A stretch of 52,075 nt of DNA from Flavobacteriaceae bacterium (GCA_947478365.1 CANJWG010000004.1:1-52075); one strand, 5' to 3'; shown: positions 1 through 8,955, counted from the stretch's first letter. Numbers and translations: made by a program. The notes: generated from the sequence alone by a model not told the origin.

Positions 1-1430
1 TCATTATCGGCATAAGCCAATTTTATGGCTTCCTGCGTTTTGCCTTCGACCTGAATTTTTTGCAAACCACCAAACTTTCCAATACCATGATCAATATGAG
101 TTACATAATCTCCAACAGACAATGAATTTAGTTCTTTCAGCGTTAGTGTTTGCTTTTTGGAATAGCCATTTTTGATGTTGAATTTATGATATCTTTCAAA
201 AATTTGATGGTCAGTATAGCATGCAATTTGATTTTCTTCGTCAATGAAACCTTGATATATAGAGGCAACAATCGTTTGATATTGTTTACGAACATTCTCA
301 TGATTGGCTTCGTCTAAGCTTTCAAAAATATCATGAAAACGATTCGCTTGTCCTTCATTGGAACAGAAAAGATAATTGGTATAGCCATTAAAATGGTTGT
401 CGCTCAAATTATTTAGTAACAAATCAAATTGTTTGTTAAATGAAGGTTGAGGTTGTATATGATACTCGAAAGTTTTAGTGGTTTTGAAAAAAGGGTTATT
501 TGATAATTCGATGATAGAAAAATCCAATGCCTTACGCAAAAATCCTTTTTGATTTAAGAATAAATGTTCCGGAGAAGCATGTTTGACATCTTTGGAAAGT
601 TTATCAAAGGTTTCTATCGCTTTGGCAAAAAGGGTATCAAGTTGTGAAGTTAAAAACTCGCTATTTTCAATACATAAAACCGTTTTATCACTTATATAAT
701 GCAGGAAACTTTCACGGTTTTCTTTGATGAATTTGTTCTCTAAATTAGGAATAATGGTAATCTTGTTTTGTTTTTCTAATGATAGTTGAGTTTCTACATC
801 AAAAGTTCTGATGCTATCTACTTCATTACCAAAAAACTCGATACGATATGGATTATTATTTGAAAAAGAGAACACGTCTAAAATTCCACCACGAACAGAA
901 AACTCACCGGGTTCAGTAATAAAATCAACCCGTTTGAATTCGTATTCAAACAACACTTCGTTGATAAAATCGATGGTAACTGTTTCGCCAACTGAAATTT
1001 TCAAAGTGTTTTTTTCGAGTTCTTTTCGGGTAACTACTTTTTCAAAAAGCGCTTCAGGATACGTAACAATTACAGCTGGTTTTTTACGTGAATTGATTCG
1101 GTTTAATACTTCAGAACGCAACAATACGTTGGCATTATCAGTTTCTTCAATTTGGTAGGGGCGGCGATAGGAATTTGGATAAAAGAGGACGTCATTGCTG
1201 CCAATCATTTGTTCCAAATCATTTAAATAATAGGCGGCTTCTTCTTTCTCATTAAAAATTAACAAAAAAGGTTTTTCACTTTGATTAAAAATGGCTTGAA
1301 AGACAAACGAGAAAGACGAACCCAAAAGACCTTTTAACTGTATTTTGGTTAAAGGATTTTCGAGTATAACGGCTATCTGTTTAACTTTAGGAGAATGGAG
1401 ATAGTTATTGTATAACGATGATTGACCCAA
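1..1430 (-). CDS. mfd: Transcription-repair coupling factor Mfd, N-terminal part (runs off the window)
   Basis: Mfd is an ATP-dependent translocase that removes stalled RNA polymerase and recruits UvrA to transcription-blocking lesions. The visible 476 codons cover the UvrB-homology region (blocks such as DFITEPGEFSVRGGILDVF and NDVLFYPNSYRRPY) and reach the RNA-polymerase-interacting CarD-like domain (SVGDYVTHIDHGIGKF) at the window edge. The helicase motifs lie outside. No ATG is present near the N-terminus. The likely start is TTG at 1430, just after an in-frame TAA at 1434-1436 that is also the stop of the upstream lipoprotein gene. That leaves a 3-base gap and suggests co-transcription with the lipoprotein. 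Family identity is firm. The TTG start is inferred from the in-frame stop and the lack of an alternative. Confidence 0.93.
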   Translation of the reverse strand, partial: MGQSSLYNNYLHSPKVKQIAVILENPLTKIQLKGLLGSSFSFVFQAIFNQSEKPFLLIFNEKEEAAYYLNDLEQMIGSNDVLFYPNSYRRPYQIEETDNANVLLRSEVLNRINSRKKPAVIVTYPEALFEKVVTRKELEKNTLKISVGETVTIDFINEVLFEYEFKRVDFITEPGEFSVRGGILDVFSFSNNNPYRIEFFGNEVDSIRTFDVETQLSLEKQNKITIIPNLENKFIKENRESFLHYISDKTVLCIENSEFLTSQLDTLFAKAIETFDKLSKDVKHASPEHLFLNQKGFLRKALDFSIIELSNNPFFKTTKTFEYHIQPQPSFNKQFDLLLNNLSDNHFNGYTNYLFCSNEGQANRFHDIFESLDEANHENVRKQYQTIVASIYQGFIDEENQIACYTDHQIFERYHKFNIKNGYSKKQTLTLKELNSLSVGDYVTHIDHGIGKFGGLQKIQVEGKTQEAIKLAYADN

Positions 1431-1433
1431 AAC

Positions 1434-2033
1434 TTATTTGTGAGGTTTTAATTTTGGATCATGAACCATTGGAATAGCTCTTGTCGTATCAAGCATTTTC
1501 AGCATATCACTTTCGCCTTCTTCTGTTTTAATTTCACTTTTATGTTTGATTTCGTCCAATTGCCATTGCATCGACACTACTTCGGCATTAATTTCTTGCA
1601 GTAATTTTATAATTTTTTTGTCCGGAATTTGATTTAAGTGAATATACAGATTTACAGAATTCACTTTAGTAGTTAGAACGGCGATTCTACTTTTTATTTC
1701 AGGCAAATTAAATTCAATAGGGATATTGTTATTTAAGTCAACTGCTCTTTTAGAAAGTGATTTGGCTTTTTGCTGAAAAGCACCGATACTGCTTTTTGGC
1801 TTTTGTCCCAACTCATTTAGAAATACACGCCATTCTGCCCAATAGGATGTCAAATCATTTGAAGTTTTATTTATGGGGTGTGAATTTAAGTTCCAACCCA
1901 TATTGATACTGGTAAATATGGCATCTCTTTTCTGCGTTTCTTTTTCCTGCTCCATGGCACGGACTTTAGTGTCTTCTTGGCAGGAGGAAAGAAAAACCAG
2001 TAAGAATAATAATGATGAAAAATATAATTTCAT
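1434..2033 (-). CDS. Hypothetical lipoprotein upstream of mfd
   Basis: This is a 199-residue protein with a lipoprotein signal peptide: hydrophobic residues 5-15 followed by the lipobox LSSC with Cys18. The mature part is charged and mostly helical in character, with Lys/Glu-rich stretches, and shows no catalytic motif I recognise. It is probably anchored in the outer or inner membrane facing the periplasm. Its stop codon is only 3 bases from the proposed mfd start, so the two are probably one transcript, although no functional link is evident. Two overlapping promoter -7 boxes lie 17-32 bases upstream. The function is unknown. Confidence 0.8.
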   Translation of the reverse strand: MKLYFSSLLFLLVFLSSCQEDTKVRAMEQEKETQKRDAIFTSINMGWNLNSHPINKTSNDLTSYWAEWRVFLNELGQKPKSSIGAFQQKAKSLSKRAVDLNNNIPIEFNLPEIKSRIAVLTTKVNSVNLYIHLNQIPDKKIIKLLQEINAEVVSMQWQLDEIKHKSEIKTEEGESDMLKMLDTTRAIPMVHDPKLKPHK

Positions 2034-2050
2034 GAAATGATATTAAGAGA

Positions 2051-2066
2051 CAAAGGTACAAAGTTA
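2051..2066 (-). promoter_or_regulatory. Tandem Bacteroidota -7 boxes for the lipoprotein-mfd unit
   Basis: Read on the minus strand, TAACTTTG (2066-2059) is followed directly by TACCTTTG (2058-2051). Both match the Bacteroidota consensus TAnnTTTG. The nearer box would start transcription around 2045, leaving a leader of about a dozen bases before the ATG at 2033. No clear upstream TTG element was found at the usual distance. Confidence 0.55.
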
Positions 2067-2147
2067 AGAGGAAATGTAATTAAAGAGATTATAAAAATTC
2101 TTATAAAGAAATCTGCTTTTTGGAAGAAATTATTTTTCTTAAAACGG

Positions 2148-2155
2148 TATCTTTG
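2148..2155 (+). promoter_or_regulatory. Promoter -7 box of tdh
   Basis: TATCTTTG matches TAnnTTTG exactly. The nearest upstream TTG (2120-2122) is 25 bases away, longer than usual, so only the -7 element is well supported. Transcription from here would begin near 2160. That rules out initiation codons at or before 2120 for tdh. Confidence 0.6.
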
Positions 2156-2215
2156 TGCCACACTCGAGCCGCAGGTAAATTGATGGAACGCGGTGGAATA
2201 AAACGAATATACTAC
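2156..2215 (+). promoter_or_regulatory. tdh leader with a small hairpin, resembling the bioF leader
   Basis: About 60 bases separate the -7 box from the ATG. The leader has CGAG (2165-2168), then CCGC (2169-2172) that can pair with GCGG (2190-2193), then TGGAAT. The bioF leader has the same order: CGAG, a hairpin (there CCTTGC/GCAAGG), then TGAAT. The stem sequences differ but pairing is kept. The similarity is short and could be chance. Confidence 0.35.
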
Positions 2216-3154
2216 ATGAGTACAAAAATCCTAATCATTGGCGCTTGTGGGCAAATAGGAACCGAGCTTACCCAAAAATTAAGAAGCATATATGGCAACG
2301 ATAATGTTATTGCTTCCGATATCAGAAAACTAAACAACGACATCGTTAACAATGGTATTTTTGAAGTGGTTAATGCTTTAGACTACAATCAGATAGAGCA
2401 TTTAATTGAACAATATCAAATCACAGATGTTTATCTGATGGCGGCTTTACTTTCGGCTACAGCTGAAAAAAATCCTGCTTTTGCATGGGATTTGAATATG
2501 AATTCACTTTTTCATGTTTTGAATTTGGCAAAAGCCAAAAAGATTAAAAAGATATTTTGGCCATCGAGTATAGCGGTTTTTGGACCAACAACACCAAGAT
2601 TTAATACACCACAATATACCATTATGGAACCAACAACCGTATACGGAATTAGCAAACAAACTGGTGAAAGATGGTGTGAATATTACCATCATATTTATGG
2701 GGTTGATGTGCGAAGTATTCGATATCCGGGCTTGATAAGTTGGTCGACAGAGCCTGGTGGAGGAACGACAGATTATGCCGTTGATATTTATCATAAAGCT
2801 TTGAAAAATGGAAAATATGAATGTTTTCTTTCGGAACAAACGGCTTTACCAATGATGTATATGGATGATGCGATTAGAGCTACAATAGAAATCATGCAGG
2901 CATCAAGTGAGCAAATTAAAATTCGTTCTTCCTATAATTTGTCAGGGATAAGTTTTACTCCAGCTGAAATTGCCGCTGAGATTAAGAAGCATATTCCACA
3001 ATTTACGATTTCCTACAAGCCGGATTTTCGTCAGAAGATTGCCGATAGTTGGCCTGCTTCAATTGATGATAATTGTGCTAGAGTAGACTGGAATTGGAAG
3101 CACGAATATGATTTAGCTACTATGACGGAAGAAATGTTAGCTCATTTAAAATAA
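2216..3154 (+). CDS. tdh: NAD-dependent L-threonine 3-dehydrogenase, epimerase (SDR) type
   Basis: The enzyme oxidises L-threonine to 2-amino-3-oxobutyrate in the cytoplasm, the first step of threonine breakdown to glycine and acetyl-CoA. It is 312 residues long and of the extended short-chain-dehydrogenase fold, like the characterised Flavobacterium frigidimaris enzyme, not the zinc-dependent E. coli type. The NAD-binding motif GACGQIG is at residues 9-15 and the catalytic pair is Tyr143 and Lys147 in YGISK. The PMMYMDDAIRA segment is also typical. ATG 2216 places the Rossmann motif at the usual distance from the N-terminus. An in-frame ATG at 2183 is possible but less likely. The gene converges with the SnoaL-like gene and their stops are one base apart. 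Confidence 0.9.
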   Translation: MSTKILIIGACGQIGTELTQKLRSIYGNDNVIASDIRKLNNDIVNNGIFEVVNALDYNQIEHLIEQYQITDVYLMAALLSATAEKNPAFAWDLNMNSLFHVLNLAKAKKIKKIFWPSSIAVFGPTTPRFNTPQYTIMEPTTVYGISKQTGERWCEYYHHIYGVDVRSIRYPGLISWSTEPGGGTTDYAVDIYHKALKNGKYECFLSEQTALPMMYMDDAIRATIEIMQASSEQIKIRSSYNLSGISFTPAEIAAEIKKHIPQFTISYKPDFRQKIADSWPASIDDNCARVDWNWKHEYDLATMTEEMLAHLK

Positions 3155-3155
3155 A

Positions 3156-3656
3156 CTATTTCCCCTCTTTCAAAACAGAAATTAAAGCATCTTCGATAGG
3201 AGTTTTTATTTTTATGACTTCATCAGTATTGTCATTTGGAATACTCATAGACAAGACATAGTGCTTTATTTTCCATTGGTTGTTTACAAATACAAGAACT
3301 CCTGAGCCCCGACATATTTTCATTTGGGTATCAAGTAATTCATCAAACCAAGCAGTTTTTTTATCCTCACTAAAGAAAACATGCCTTTCTAAAGCAGTAA
3401 AGCCCCATGCTTTCCCTTTGTCAAAATAAGGTTTGGCATATGCCTGAAAAGCAGGTTTACTCCAATATTCAGTTGCATCGGTTCCAATAAAAACAGCATC
3501 TTCTGTTAAAGCATCAAAATAGGTTTTGAAGTTAGCTTCAGCAGCTGCTTTATGCCAGCCATTAAGAATCATGTTGATTTGCGTCTTGAGGTTTTCTTGT
3601 GCAGTAACATTAGTAACCAAAAATGGGAATAGTATAAAAAAAAGTATTTTTTTCAT
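3156..3656 (-). CDS. Exported SnoaL-like / NTF2-fold protein
   Basis: The protein has 166 residues with a cleavable signal peptide (hydrophobic residues 4-17, cleavage probably after VTAQ). The remainder resembles the nuclear-transport-factor-2 / SnoaL-like ketosteroid-isomerase fold: an early NMILNGWHKAAAEANFKTYFDALTEDAVF-type helix-strand pattern, a mid-protein W-S-K-P-F segment and a late VNNQWKIKHYVLS strand. Such proteins bind small ligands or act as simple isomerases or hydrolases in the periplasm. No specific catalytic residues can be assigned. A TATATTTA-like element lies about 50 bases upstream. The function is not known. Confidence 0.75.
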   Translation of the reverse strand: MKKILFFILFPFLVTNVTAQENLKTQINMILNGWHKAAAEANFKTYFDALTEDAVFIGTDATEYWSKPAFQAYAKPYFDKGKAWGFTALERHVFFSEDKKTAWFDELLDTQMKICRGSGVLVFVNNQWKIKHYVLSMSIPNDNTDEVIKIKTPIEDALISVLKEGK

Positions 3657-3779
3657 AAAGATTGTTTTCTCGGGCTTGTTTATCCTTGTATTTCGAAACT
3701 TGAAGTAAATATAGTATTTCCGAATGGCATACTATACTATTAGTTTTTGTATTTTTATAAATTAAATAAAAAAGGGTTG

Positions 3780-5360
3780 ATGAAAAGCGTACGGGTTTAT
3801 GGACTTTTGCTAATAATTTTTGTAGCAAGTACTTCTTTAACTAGTTGGTATTTTGTTAACAAAGAGAATAAAGAAATTACCACTCTCAAAAATAAGAAGG
3901 TAACTTTTTCCATGACTTTTGATAGTACATCGGTAGAAATTTTTTATGCAAAATATCCCAAAATGATTTTGTATAAAAAACAAGTGGTTTCTCTGTATCA
4001 AAAAAACAATTATAATTTTATTTGGTATGATAAAAAAGGAAGAAAAGAATCTGCTGAAGTAATCTATAATAAAATAAATAATCTTTTTGAAGACGGAGTA
4101 ATTAGCAAAGTACCTTATAAAGAAACGCTCGACGCATTGTTTGAAAAGACTTCAGCAAAGCCCGATATAGATGTAGAGTTGTTTTTATCCAACTATTATT
4201 TTTACTATACAAATAAAGTATTACAAGGAATAGACTACACTAAATCCAATGAATTAGAATGGTATCTGCCAAGAAAAAAGCAATCTTATGTAACGTATTT
4301 AGACTCTTTGTTGGTTGACCCGGGTCTAATTGACAAAAAAGAACAGCATATTGAGCAATATTACAAACTCAAAGCAATATTAAAAAGATATAGAGAAATC
4401 GAAAAAAATGGCGGTTGGGAATCGATCGCTATACCTTCCGATTTTGTAGCGATTAAACCTGGTGATAGTTCAGCTGTTGTGTCTAAAATTAGAACACGAT
4501 TATTTTTAACCGGTGATATTGATGTTGATTCCGGCAATAAATTATATGGCTTTTCCCTTCAACAAGCAGTTTTGAAATACAAAAAACGAAACGGGTTTAC
4601 TTTAGACAAAACTATTTTACTAAAGCATATAAATGAAATGAATGTGCCGGTTAGCAATCGTATTAAAACCATTATGGTTAATATGGAACGTTGTCGATGG
4701 ATTTCTTCTGGAATTACCAAAGCCAAAGAGTTTATTGTGGTCAATATTCCATCTTTTCGGTTGACGTATTTCAAAGCTGGAAGGGTTGCATTGGTTTCCA
4801 ATGTTGTAGTAGGTACCACAATGAATAAAACGGTCGTTTTTAGCGGAATGTTGAGTTATATTGTATTTAGTCCCTATTGGAACGTGCCTAAGAGTATAGT
4901 TGCGAAAGAGATTCTTCCGGGAATTAAGAAAAATAAAAACTATTTATCAAAACACCATATGGAATGGTACGGAAGCAATATCAGACAAAAACCAGGGCCT
5001 GAAAATTCTTTAGGGTTGGTCAAGTTTTTGTTTCCAAATACAAATAATATTTATTTACACGATACACCCTCCAAAAAATTGTTTAATGAAGAAAAAAGAG
5101 CGTTTAGTCACGGTTGTATCCGTGTAGAAAAACCTGTGGAATTAGCAAATGCTATTTTGGAATCGGATCTTAATTGGACACCTGAGAAAATAGATAAAGC
5201 GATGCATCAAGGTAAAGAATCTTGGTACACACTAAAAAATAAAATCCCGGTTTATATAGGTTATTTTACTGCTTGGGTTGACGATAACGGCGCAATCAAT
5301 TTCTACAAAGACATTTACAAAAGAGATGAGCGATTAGCCGCTATGTTGGTTGAAGAATAA
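3780..5360 (+). CDS. L,D-transpeptidase (YcbB/LdtD-like)
   Basis: A cell-wall enzyme that would form 3-3 peptidoglycan cross-links or attach proteins to peptidoglycan. It has 526 residues: an N-terminal membrane anchor (about residues 7-20), a long helical scaffold region, a peptidoglycan-binding-like segment (GDSSAVVSKIRTRLFLTGDI, around 220-240), and a C-terminal YkuD catalytic domain. The signature SHGCIRV contains His444 and the nucleophile Cys446. Upstream motifs FSPYWNVPKSI and HDTPSKKLF are typical of the YcbB subgroup. ATG 3780 begins a normal anchor. An in-frame TTG at 3747 would add only 11 poorly conserved-looking residues. No operon partner is apparent. Confidence 0.9.
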   Translation: MKSVRVYGLLLIIFVASTSLTSWYFVNKENKEITTLKNKKVTFSMTFDSTSVEIFYAKYPKMILYKKQVVSLYQKNNYNFIWYDKKGRKESAEVIYNKINNLFEDGVISKVPYKETLDALFEKTSAKPDIDVELFLSNYYFYYTNKVLQGIDYTKSNELEWYLPRKKQSYVTYLDSLLVDPGLIDKKEQHIEQYYKLKAILKRYREIEKNGGWESIAIPSDFVAIKPGDSSAVVSKIRTRLFLTGDIDVDSGNKLYGFSLQQAVLKYKKRNGFTLDKTILLKHINEMNVPVSNRIKTIMVNMERCRWISSGITKAKEFIVVNIPSFRLTYFKAGRVALVSNVVVGTTMNKTVVFSGMLSYIVFSPYWNVPKSIVAKEILPGIKKNKNYLSKHHMEWYGSNIRQKPGPENSLGLVKFLFPNTNNIYLHDTPSKKLFNEEKRAFSHGCIRVEKPVELANAILESDLNWTPEKIDKAMHQGKESWYTLKNKIPVYIGYFTAWVDDNGAINFYKDIYKRDERLAAMLVEE

Positions 5361-5564
5361 TAGCTTTGTTTTTTAGTTTCAAGGTTATGGCTTTTCTTAT
5401 ATTAAGTATCGCAAGTATGGTTGTTGCATGATCCGAATTGAAGATTGTTTTAGATGTCAATTCCTAAATATCGTTCAAAAAATCATTATTTATCCGGTAT
5501 CATTATTTGTTTTACTAAAAAGGAATAAATTATCATTAATGGGTTTTAGTCATTAAGTTATTTA

Positions 5565-5572
5565 TATCTTTG
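5565..5572 (+). promoter_or_regulatory. Promoter -7 box of the deoC operon
   Basis: TATCTTTG matches TAnnTTTG exactly and lies 58 bases before the deoC ATG. No convincing TTG element was found about 20 bases upstream. The rest of the 270-bp gap (5361-5630) holds no recognisable gene, terminator or structured RNA. Confidence 0.6.
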
Positions 5573-5630
5573 TTTGTTCGCGTTGATATTGAATCAAAAT
5601 TTCACACGATTTTTTAATTAAATTTATTAA

Positions 5631-6533
5631 ATGAAACATATTGATTTTTTAAATTCTCCCCGTATAGATCAAGTTGGAATTGAAGATAGAATTGCCAGGA
5701 TTACAGCCCGAAGTATTAAGAAAGAATCAAAAATGCAAGGCCTACTCATGGCTTTAAATATGATTGATTTAACTACTTTAGAAGGTGCCGACACCAACGA
5801 AAAAGTAAAACAACTTTGCTTCAAAGCACATCATTTGCATGATGAATTCCCCGGATTGCCAACTACTGCAGCGGTTTGCGTGTATCCAAATTTTGTCAAA
5901 CTTGCGGTTAATGAACTTAAAGGAACCGGTGTTAAAGTAGCATCGGTGGCAACGGCTTTTCCTAGTGGACAATCAAGTGCCGAAATCAAATTATTAGATA
6001 CAAAAATAGCTGTCGATAGTGGCGCAGACGAAGTAGATATGGTCATCAGTCGCGGTAAATTTCATAGTGGTGAATACAATTTTGTTTTCGATGAAATTGC
6101 CATGATAAAAGAAGCATGTGGCAAGAATGTTCGACTAAAAGTTATCCTGGAAACAGGCGAAATAGGGACGTTAGATAAAGTTCGGCAGGCAAGTGATATA
6201 GCTATGCATGCTGGAGCAGACTTCATTAAAACTTCTACAGGGAAAATAAAACCAGCAGCAACCTTACCTGTAACTTTAGTTATGCTGGAAGCCATTCGTG
6301 ATTATTATTATAAAACAGGAATTATGATTGGAATGAAACCTGCAGGTGGAATTTCAAATTCAAAATTAGCCCTTCAATATTTGCTAATGGTGAAAGAAAC
6401 TCTTGGCGGAAAATGGTTAACGAATGAGTATTTCCGTTTTGGCGCCAGTAGTTTAGCCAACGATGTTTTACTACAAATCGTAAAACAAAAATCAGGCATT
6501 TACCAATCAAACGATTATTTTTCTAAAGTTTAA
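5631..6533 (+). CDS. deoC: Deoxyribose-phosphate aldolase
   Basis: Cleaves 2-deoxyribose-5-phosphate into glyceraldehyde-3-phosphate and acetaldehyde, the last step of deoxynucleoside catabolism. It has 300 residues, of the longer eukaryote-like class. Catalytic residues are visible: Asp136 in GADEVDMVIS, the Schiff-base Lys200 in FIKTSTGK, and Lys236 in IGMKPAGGIS. These correspond to D102, K167 and K201 of the E. coli enzyme. It is the first gene of a unit with two aldehyde-dehydrogenase-like genes, starting 5 bases and then 11 bases after the preceding stop. That arrangement suggests the acetaldehyde (or a related aldehyde) is oxidised by the downstream products. Family assignment is secure. 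Confidence 0.95.
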   Translation: MKHIDFLNSPRIDQVGIEDRIARITARSIKKESKMQGLLMALNMIDLTTLEGADTNEKVKQLCFKAHHLHDEFPGLPTTAAVCVYPNFVKLAVNELKGTGVKVASVATAFPSGQSSAEIKLLDTKIAVDSGADEVDMVISRGKFHSGEYNFVFDEIAMIKEACGKNVRLKVILETGEIGTLDKVRQASDIAMHAGADFIKTSTGKIKPAATLPVTLVMLEAIRDYYYKTGIMIGMKPAGGISNSKLALQYLLMVKETLGGKWLTNEYFRFGASSLANDVLLQIVKQKSGIYQSNDYFSKV

Positions 6534-6538
6534 TTCTA

Positions 6539-8005
6539 ATGAAAAAAACACATAAAATAGATTTTAGTTCTGACTGGAATATAGTACCAGCACTAGAAAG
6601 TACAACTCATTTTAAGTTAAAGGAAACCTATGATTTGTTTATTAACGGAAAATTTGTTGCTCCTAAATCTGGGAAGTATTTTGATACTATCAATCCGGCT
6701 AACGAAAAAGTACTAGCTAAAGTTGCTGAAGCAAATGAAGCCGATATTGATTCTGCAGTAAAAGCGGCGCGAATAGCATACGAAACCGTTTGGTCAAAAT
6801 TGTCTGGAAAAGAACGCGGAAAATACATTTACCGAATTGCCAGAATCATTCAAGAACGCGCCAGAGAATTTGCTGTTGTGGAAACCTTAAATGGGGGAAA
6901 AGCTATTCGTGAATCTCGCGATATTGATGTTCCTTTAGCCGCTGCGCATTTCTTTTATTATGCCGGATGGGCAGATAAATTGGAATATGCTTTCCCAAAT
7001 AGAAAGCCTAAGGCATTAGGTGTTGCAGGACAAATTATCCCATGGAACTTTCCATTATTGATGGCTGCTTGGAAAATTGCTCCAGCTTTGGCTGCAGGAA
7101 ATACTGTAGTTATTAAATCTTCTGAAACGACTCCTCTTACTTTATATTTATTGGCAGAAGTTATTCAAGAAGCAGGTTTGCCTGCTGGAGTTGTAAATAT
7201 TGTTTCGGGTGCCGGACATACAGGTTCTCACATTGTCAATCATCCGGATGTCAATAAAATTGCCTTCACTGGTTCAACGGCTGTGGGTAAAATTATTATG
7301 AAAGCCATTGCCGGAACTTCAAAAAAATCTACAATGGAATTGGGTGGTAAAGCAGCCAACATTATTTTTGAAGATGCGGCGCTAGACCAAGCTGTAGAAG
7401 GAATCATAAACGGAATTTTCTTCAATCAAGGTCACGTTTGTTGTGCAGGTTCTCGTTTGTATGTGCAGGAATCAGTATTTGATGTTGTCGTTCAAAAATT
7501 GAAAGACCGAATGAACTCGCTAAACGTTGGTGATCCATTAGATAAAAATACAGATATCGGTGCTATCAATTCCAAAAAGCAATTAGACACTATTAGCAAA
7601 TACATCGAAATCGGAAAACAAGAAGGTGCCGAAATGTACCAACCAACATGCGATTTACCGGCAAAAGGATTTTGGTGCAGACCAACAATATTCACAAAAG
7701 TAAGCCAGTCGAATAGAATTTCGCAGGAAGAAATATTCGGACCTGTTTTGGCCATTCAAACCTTCAGAACGGTTGATGAAGTTATCGAAAAAGCAAACAA
7801 TACACCTTACGGGTTATCAGCAGGTGTTTGGACAGATAAAGGGTCAAAAATCTTCAACATGACCTCACAATTGCGTGCCGGAGTGGTTTGGGCGAATACG
7901 TTTAACAAGTTTGATCCGGCATCTCCTTTTGGAGGGTATAAAGAAAGCGGCTTCGGTAGAGAAGGAGGTTTACACGGATTGGAACCTTATTTAAAATTTG
8001 AATAA
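6539..8005 (+). CDS. Aldehyde dehydrogenase, catalytically complete
   Basis: NAD(P)-dependent oxidation of an aldehyde to the acid. At 488 residues it is full length for the superfamily. Visible motifs: the NAD-site block IPWNFPLLMAAWKIAPALAAGN (about 167-188), general-base Glu267 in MELGG, and the nucleophile Cys301 in GHVCCAG. His precedes it where Gln or Glu is usual. The N-terminal YDLFINGKFVAPKSGKYF block resembles the ALDH16 branch. It lies 5 bases after deoC and 11 bases before a truncated homologue, so acetaldehyde from deoxyribose breakdown is a plausible substrate. The substrate is inference from context only. Confidence 0.92.
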   Translation: MKKTHKIDFSSDWNIVPALESTTHFKLKETYDLFINGKFVAPKSGKYFDTINPANEKVLAKVAEANEADIDSAVKAARIAYETVWSKLSGKERGKYIYRIARIIQERAREFAVVETLNGGKAIRESRDIDVPLAAAHFFYYAGWADKLEYAFPNRKPKALGVAGQIIPWNFPLLMAAWKIAPALAAGNTVVIKSSETTPLTLYLLAEVIQEAGLPAGVVNIVSGAGHTGSHIVNHPDVNKIAFTGSTAVGKIIMKAIAGTSKKSTMELGGKAANIIFEDAALDQAVEGIINGIFFNQGHVCCAGSRLYVQESVFDVVVQKLKDRMNSLNVGDPLDKNTDIGAINSKKQLDTISKYIEIGKQEGAEMYQPTCDLPAKGFWCRPTIFTKVSQSNRISQEEIFGPVLAIQTFRTVDEVIEKANNTPYGLSAGVWTDKGSKIFNMTSQLRAGVVWANTFNKFDPASPFGGYKESGFGREGGLHGLEPYLKFE

Positions 8006-8016
8006 AAACTAACATC

Positions 8017-8898
8017 ATGTCAAGAATAGAAGTTTTGAAAACCTATAAAATATATATCGGCGGAAGTTTTCCAAGAACCGAATCGGGGCGTTATTATCCA
8101 CTTATAGTTAACAAAAAAACAGTAGCCAATATGTGTTTGTCTTCTGTAAAAGATTTCAGGAATGCAGTTGTAGCAGCCCGAAATGCTCAAGGCGGATGGG
8201 CTCACAAAACGGCTTATAACCGCAATCAGATTTTGTATCGAATTGCGGAAGTTCTCGAAGGAAGAAAAGCGCAGTTTATAGAAGAATTAGAATTGCAGGG
8301 AATCAGCAAAACAAAAGCGCAACAAGAAGTTGATTTGAGTATCGACCGCTTGATCTATTATGCAGGATGGTGCGATAAATACACACAACTTTTTAGCAGT
8401 GTGAATCAGGTTTCGGGAAGTTTCTTTAACTTTTCAGTGCCGGAACCAACCGGAGTGGTGGCGGTATTTGCTCCACAACAAAGTAGCTTACTTGGGTTAG
8501 TAACACAAATAGCAAGCATCATTTCTGGTGGGAATACTTGTGTGGTATTAGCCGCTGAACAATTAGCTTTATGCGCCGTTACCTTTGCCGAAGTGTTGGC
8601 CACTTCAGACGTTCCGGGAGGCGTGGTTAATATCCTTACGGGAAATCAAACCGAATTATTAACGCAGTTTGCTGCTCATAAAGATGTAAATGCGATTTTG
8701 TATTGTGGTGAAGCTTCAGATATGATTACCAAAATCCAAGATTTAGCGATTGAAAATTTAAAGCGAGTAGTAGTTCGTGAAGACAGTGATTATTTTGATA
8801 ACAAACACGAATCACCTTATCTGATTTATGATTTTCAAGAAACTAAAACCACGTGGCATCCTATTGAAGTGATTGCGGGCGCTGGCGCAGGTTATTAA
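8017..8898 (+). CDS. Truncated aldehyde-dehydrogenase-like protein lacking the catalytic domain
   Basis: A 293-residue protein similar to the N-terminal, coenzyme-binding part of aldehyde dehydrogenases (TYKIYIGGSFPRTESGRYY at the N-terminus, then VPEPTGVVAVFAPQ and GGVVNILTG). It ends before the region that would carry the catalytic cysteine. The usual general-base ELGG motif is also missing, and the final 40 residues are unlike the family. It has a proper start and stop and normal codon use, so it is not an obvious decayed gene. The pair looks like a split version of ALDH16, in which a catalytic domain is followed by a non-catalytic one. A structural or regulatory subunit for the upstream enzyme is likely but unproven. 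Confidence 0.82.
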   Translation: MSRIEVLKTYKIYIGGSFPRTESGRYYPLIVNKKTVANMCLSSVKDFRNAVVAARNAQGGWAHKTAYNRNQILYRIAEVLEGRKAQFIEELELQGISKTKAQQEVDLSIDRLIYYAGWCDKYTQLFSSVNQVSGSFFNFSVPEPTGVVAVFAPQQSSLLGLVTQIASIISGGNTCVVLAAEQLALCAVTFAEVLATSDVPGGVVNILTGNQTELLTQFAAHKDVNAILYCGEASDMITKIQDLAIENLKRVVVREDSDYFDNKHESPYLIYDFQETKTTWHPIEVIAGAGAGY

Positions 8899-8921
8899 AA
8901 TAAAATTTCAAAATGTAATAC

Positions 8922-8955
8922 TAAGCCACTAGAGAAATCTGTTGGCTTTTTTTAT
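8922..8955 (+). terminator. Rho-independent terminator of the deoC operon
   Basis: AAGCCA (8923-8928) pairs with TGGCTT (8943-8948) across a 14-base loop and is followed by a run of T. The stem is short, so efficiency may be modest. Confidence 0.6.

Noticed and set aside
5361..5630. Gap upstream of deoC examined for a small gene or tRNA
   Set aside because: No cloverleaf, no frame with a start and family match, and no strong hairpin. Only the promoter box is supported.
8017..8898. Considered calling the truncated aldehyde-dehydrogenase-like gene a pseudogene
   Set aside because: It has a clean start and stop, normal spacing in the operon, a distinct C-terminal end and no internal stops or frameshifts, so a functional short protein is more likely.
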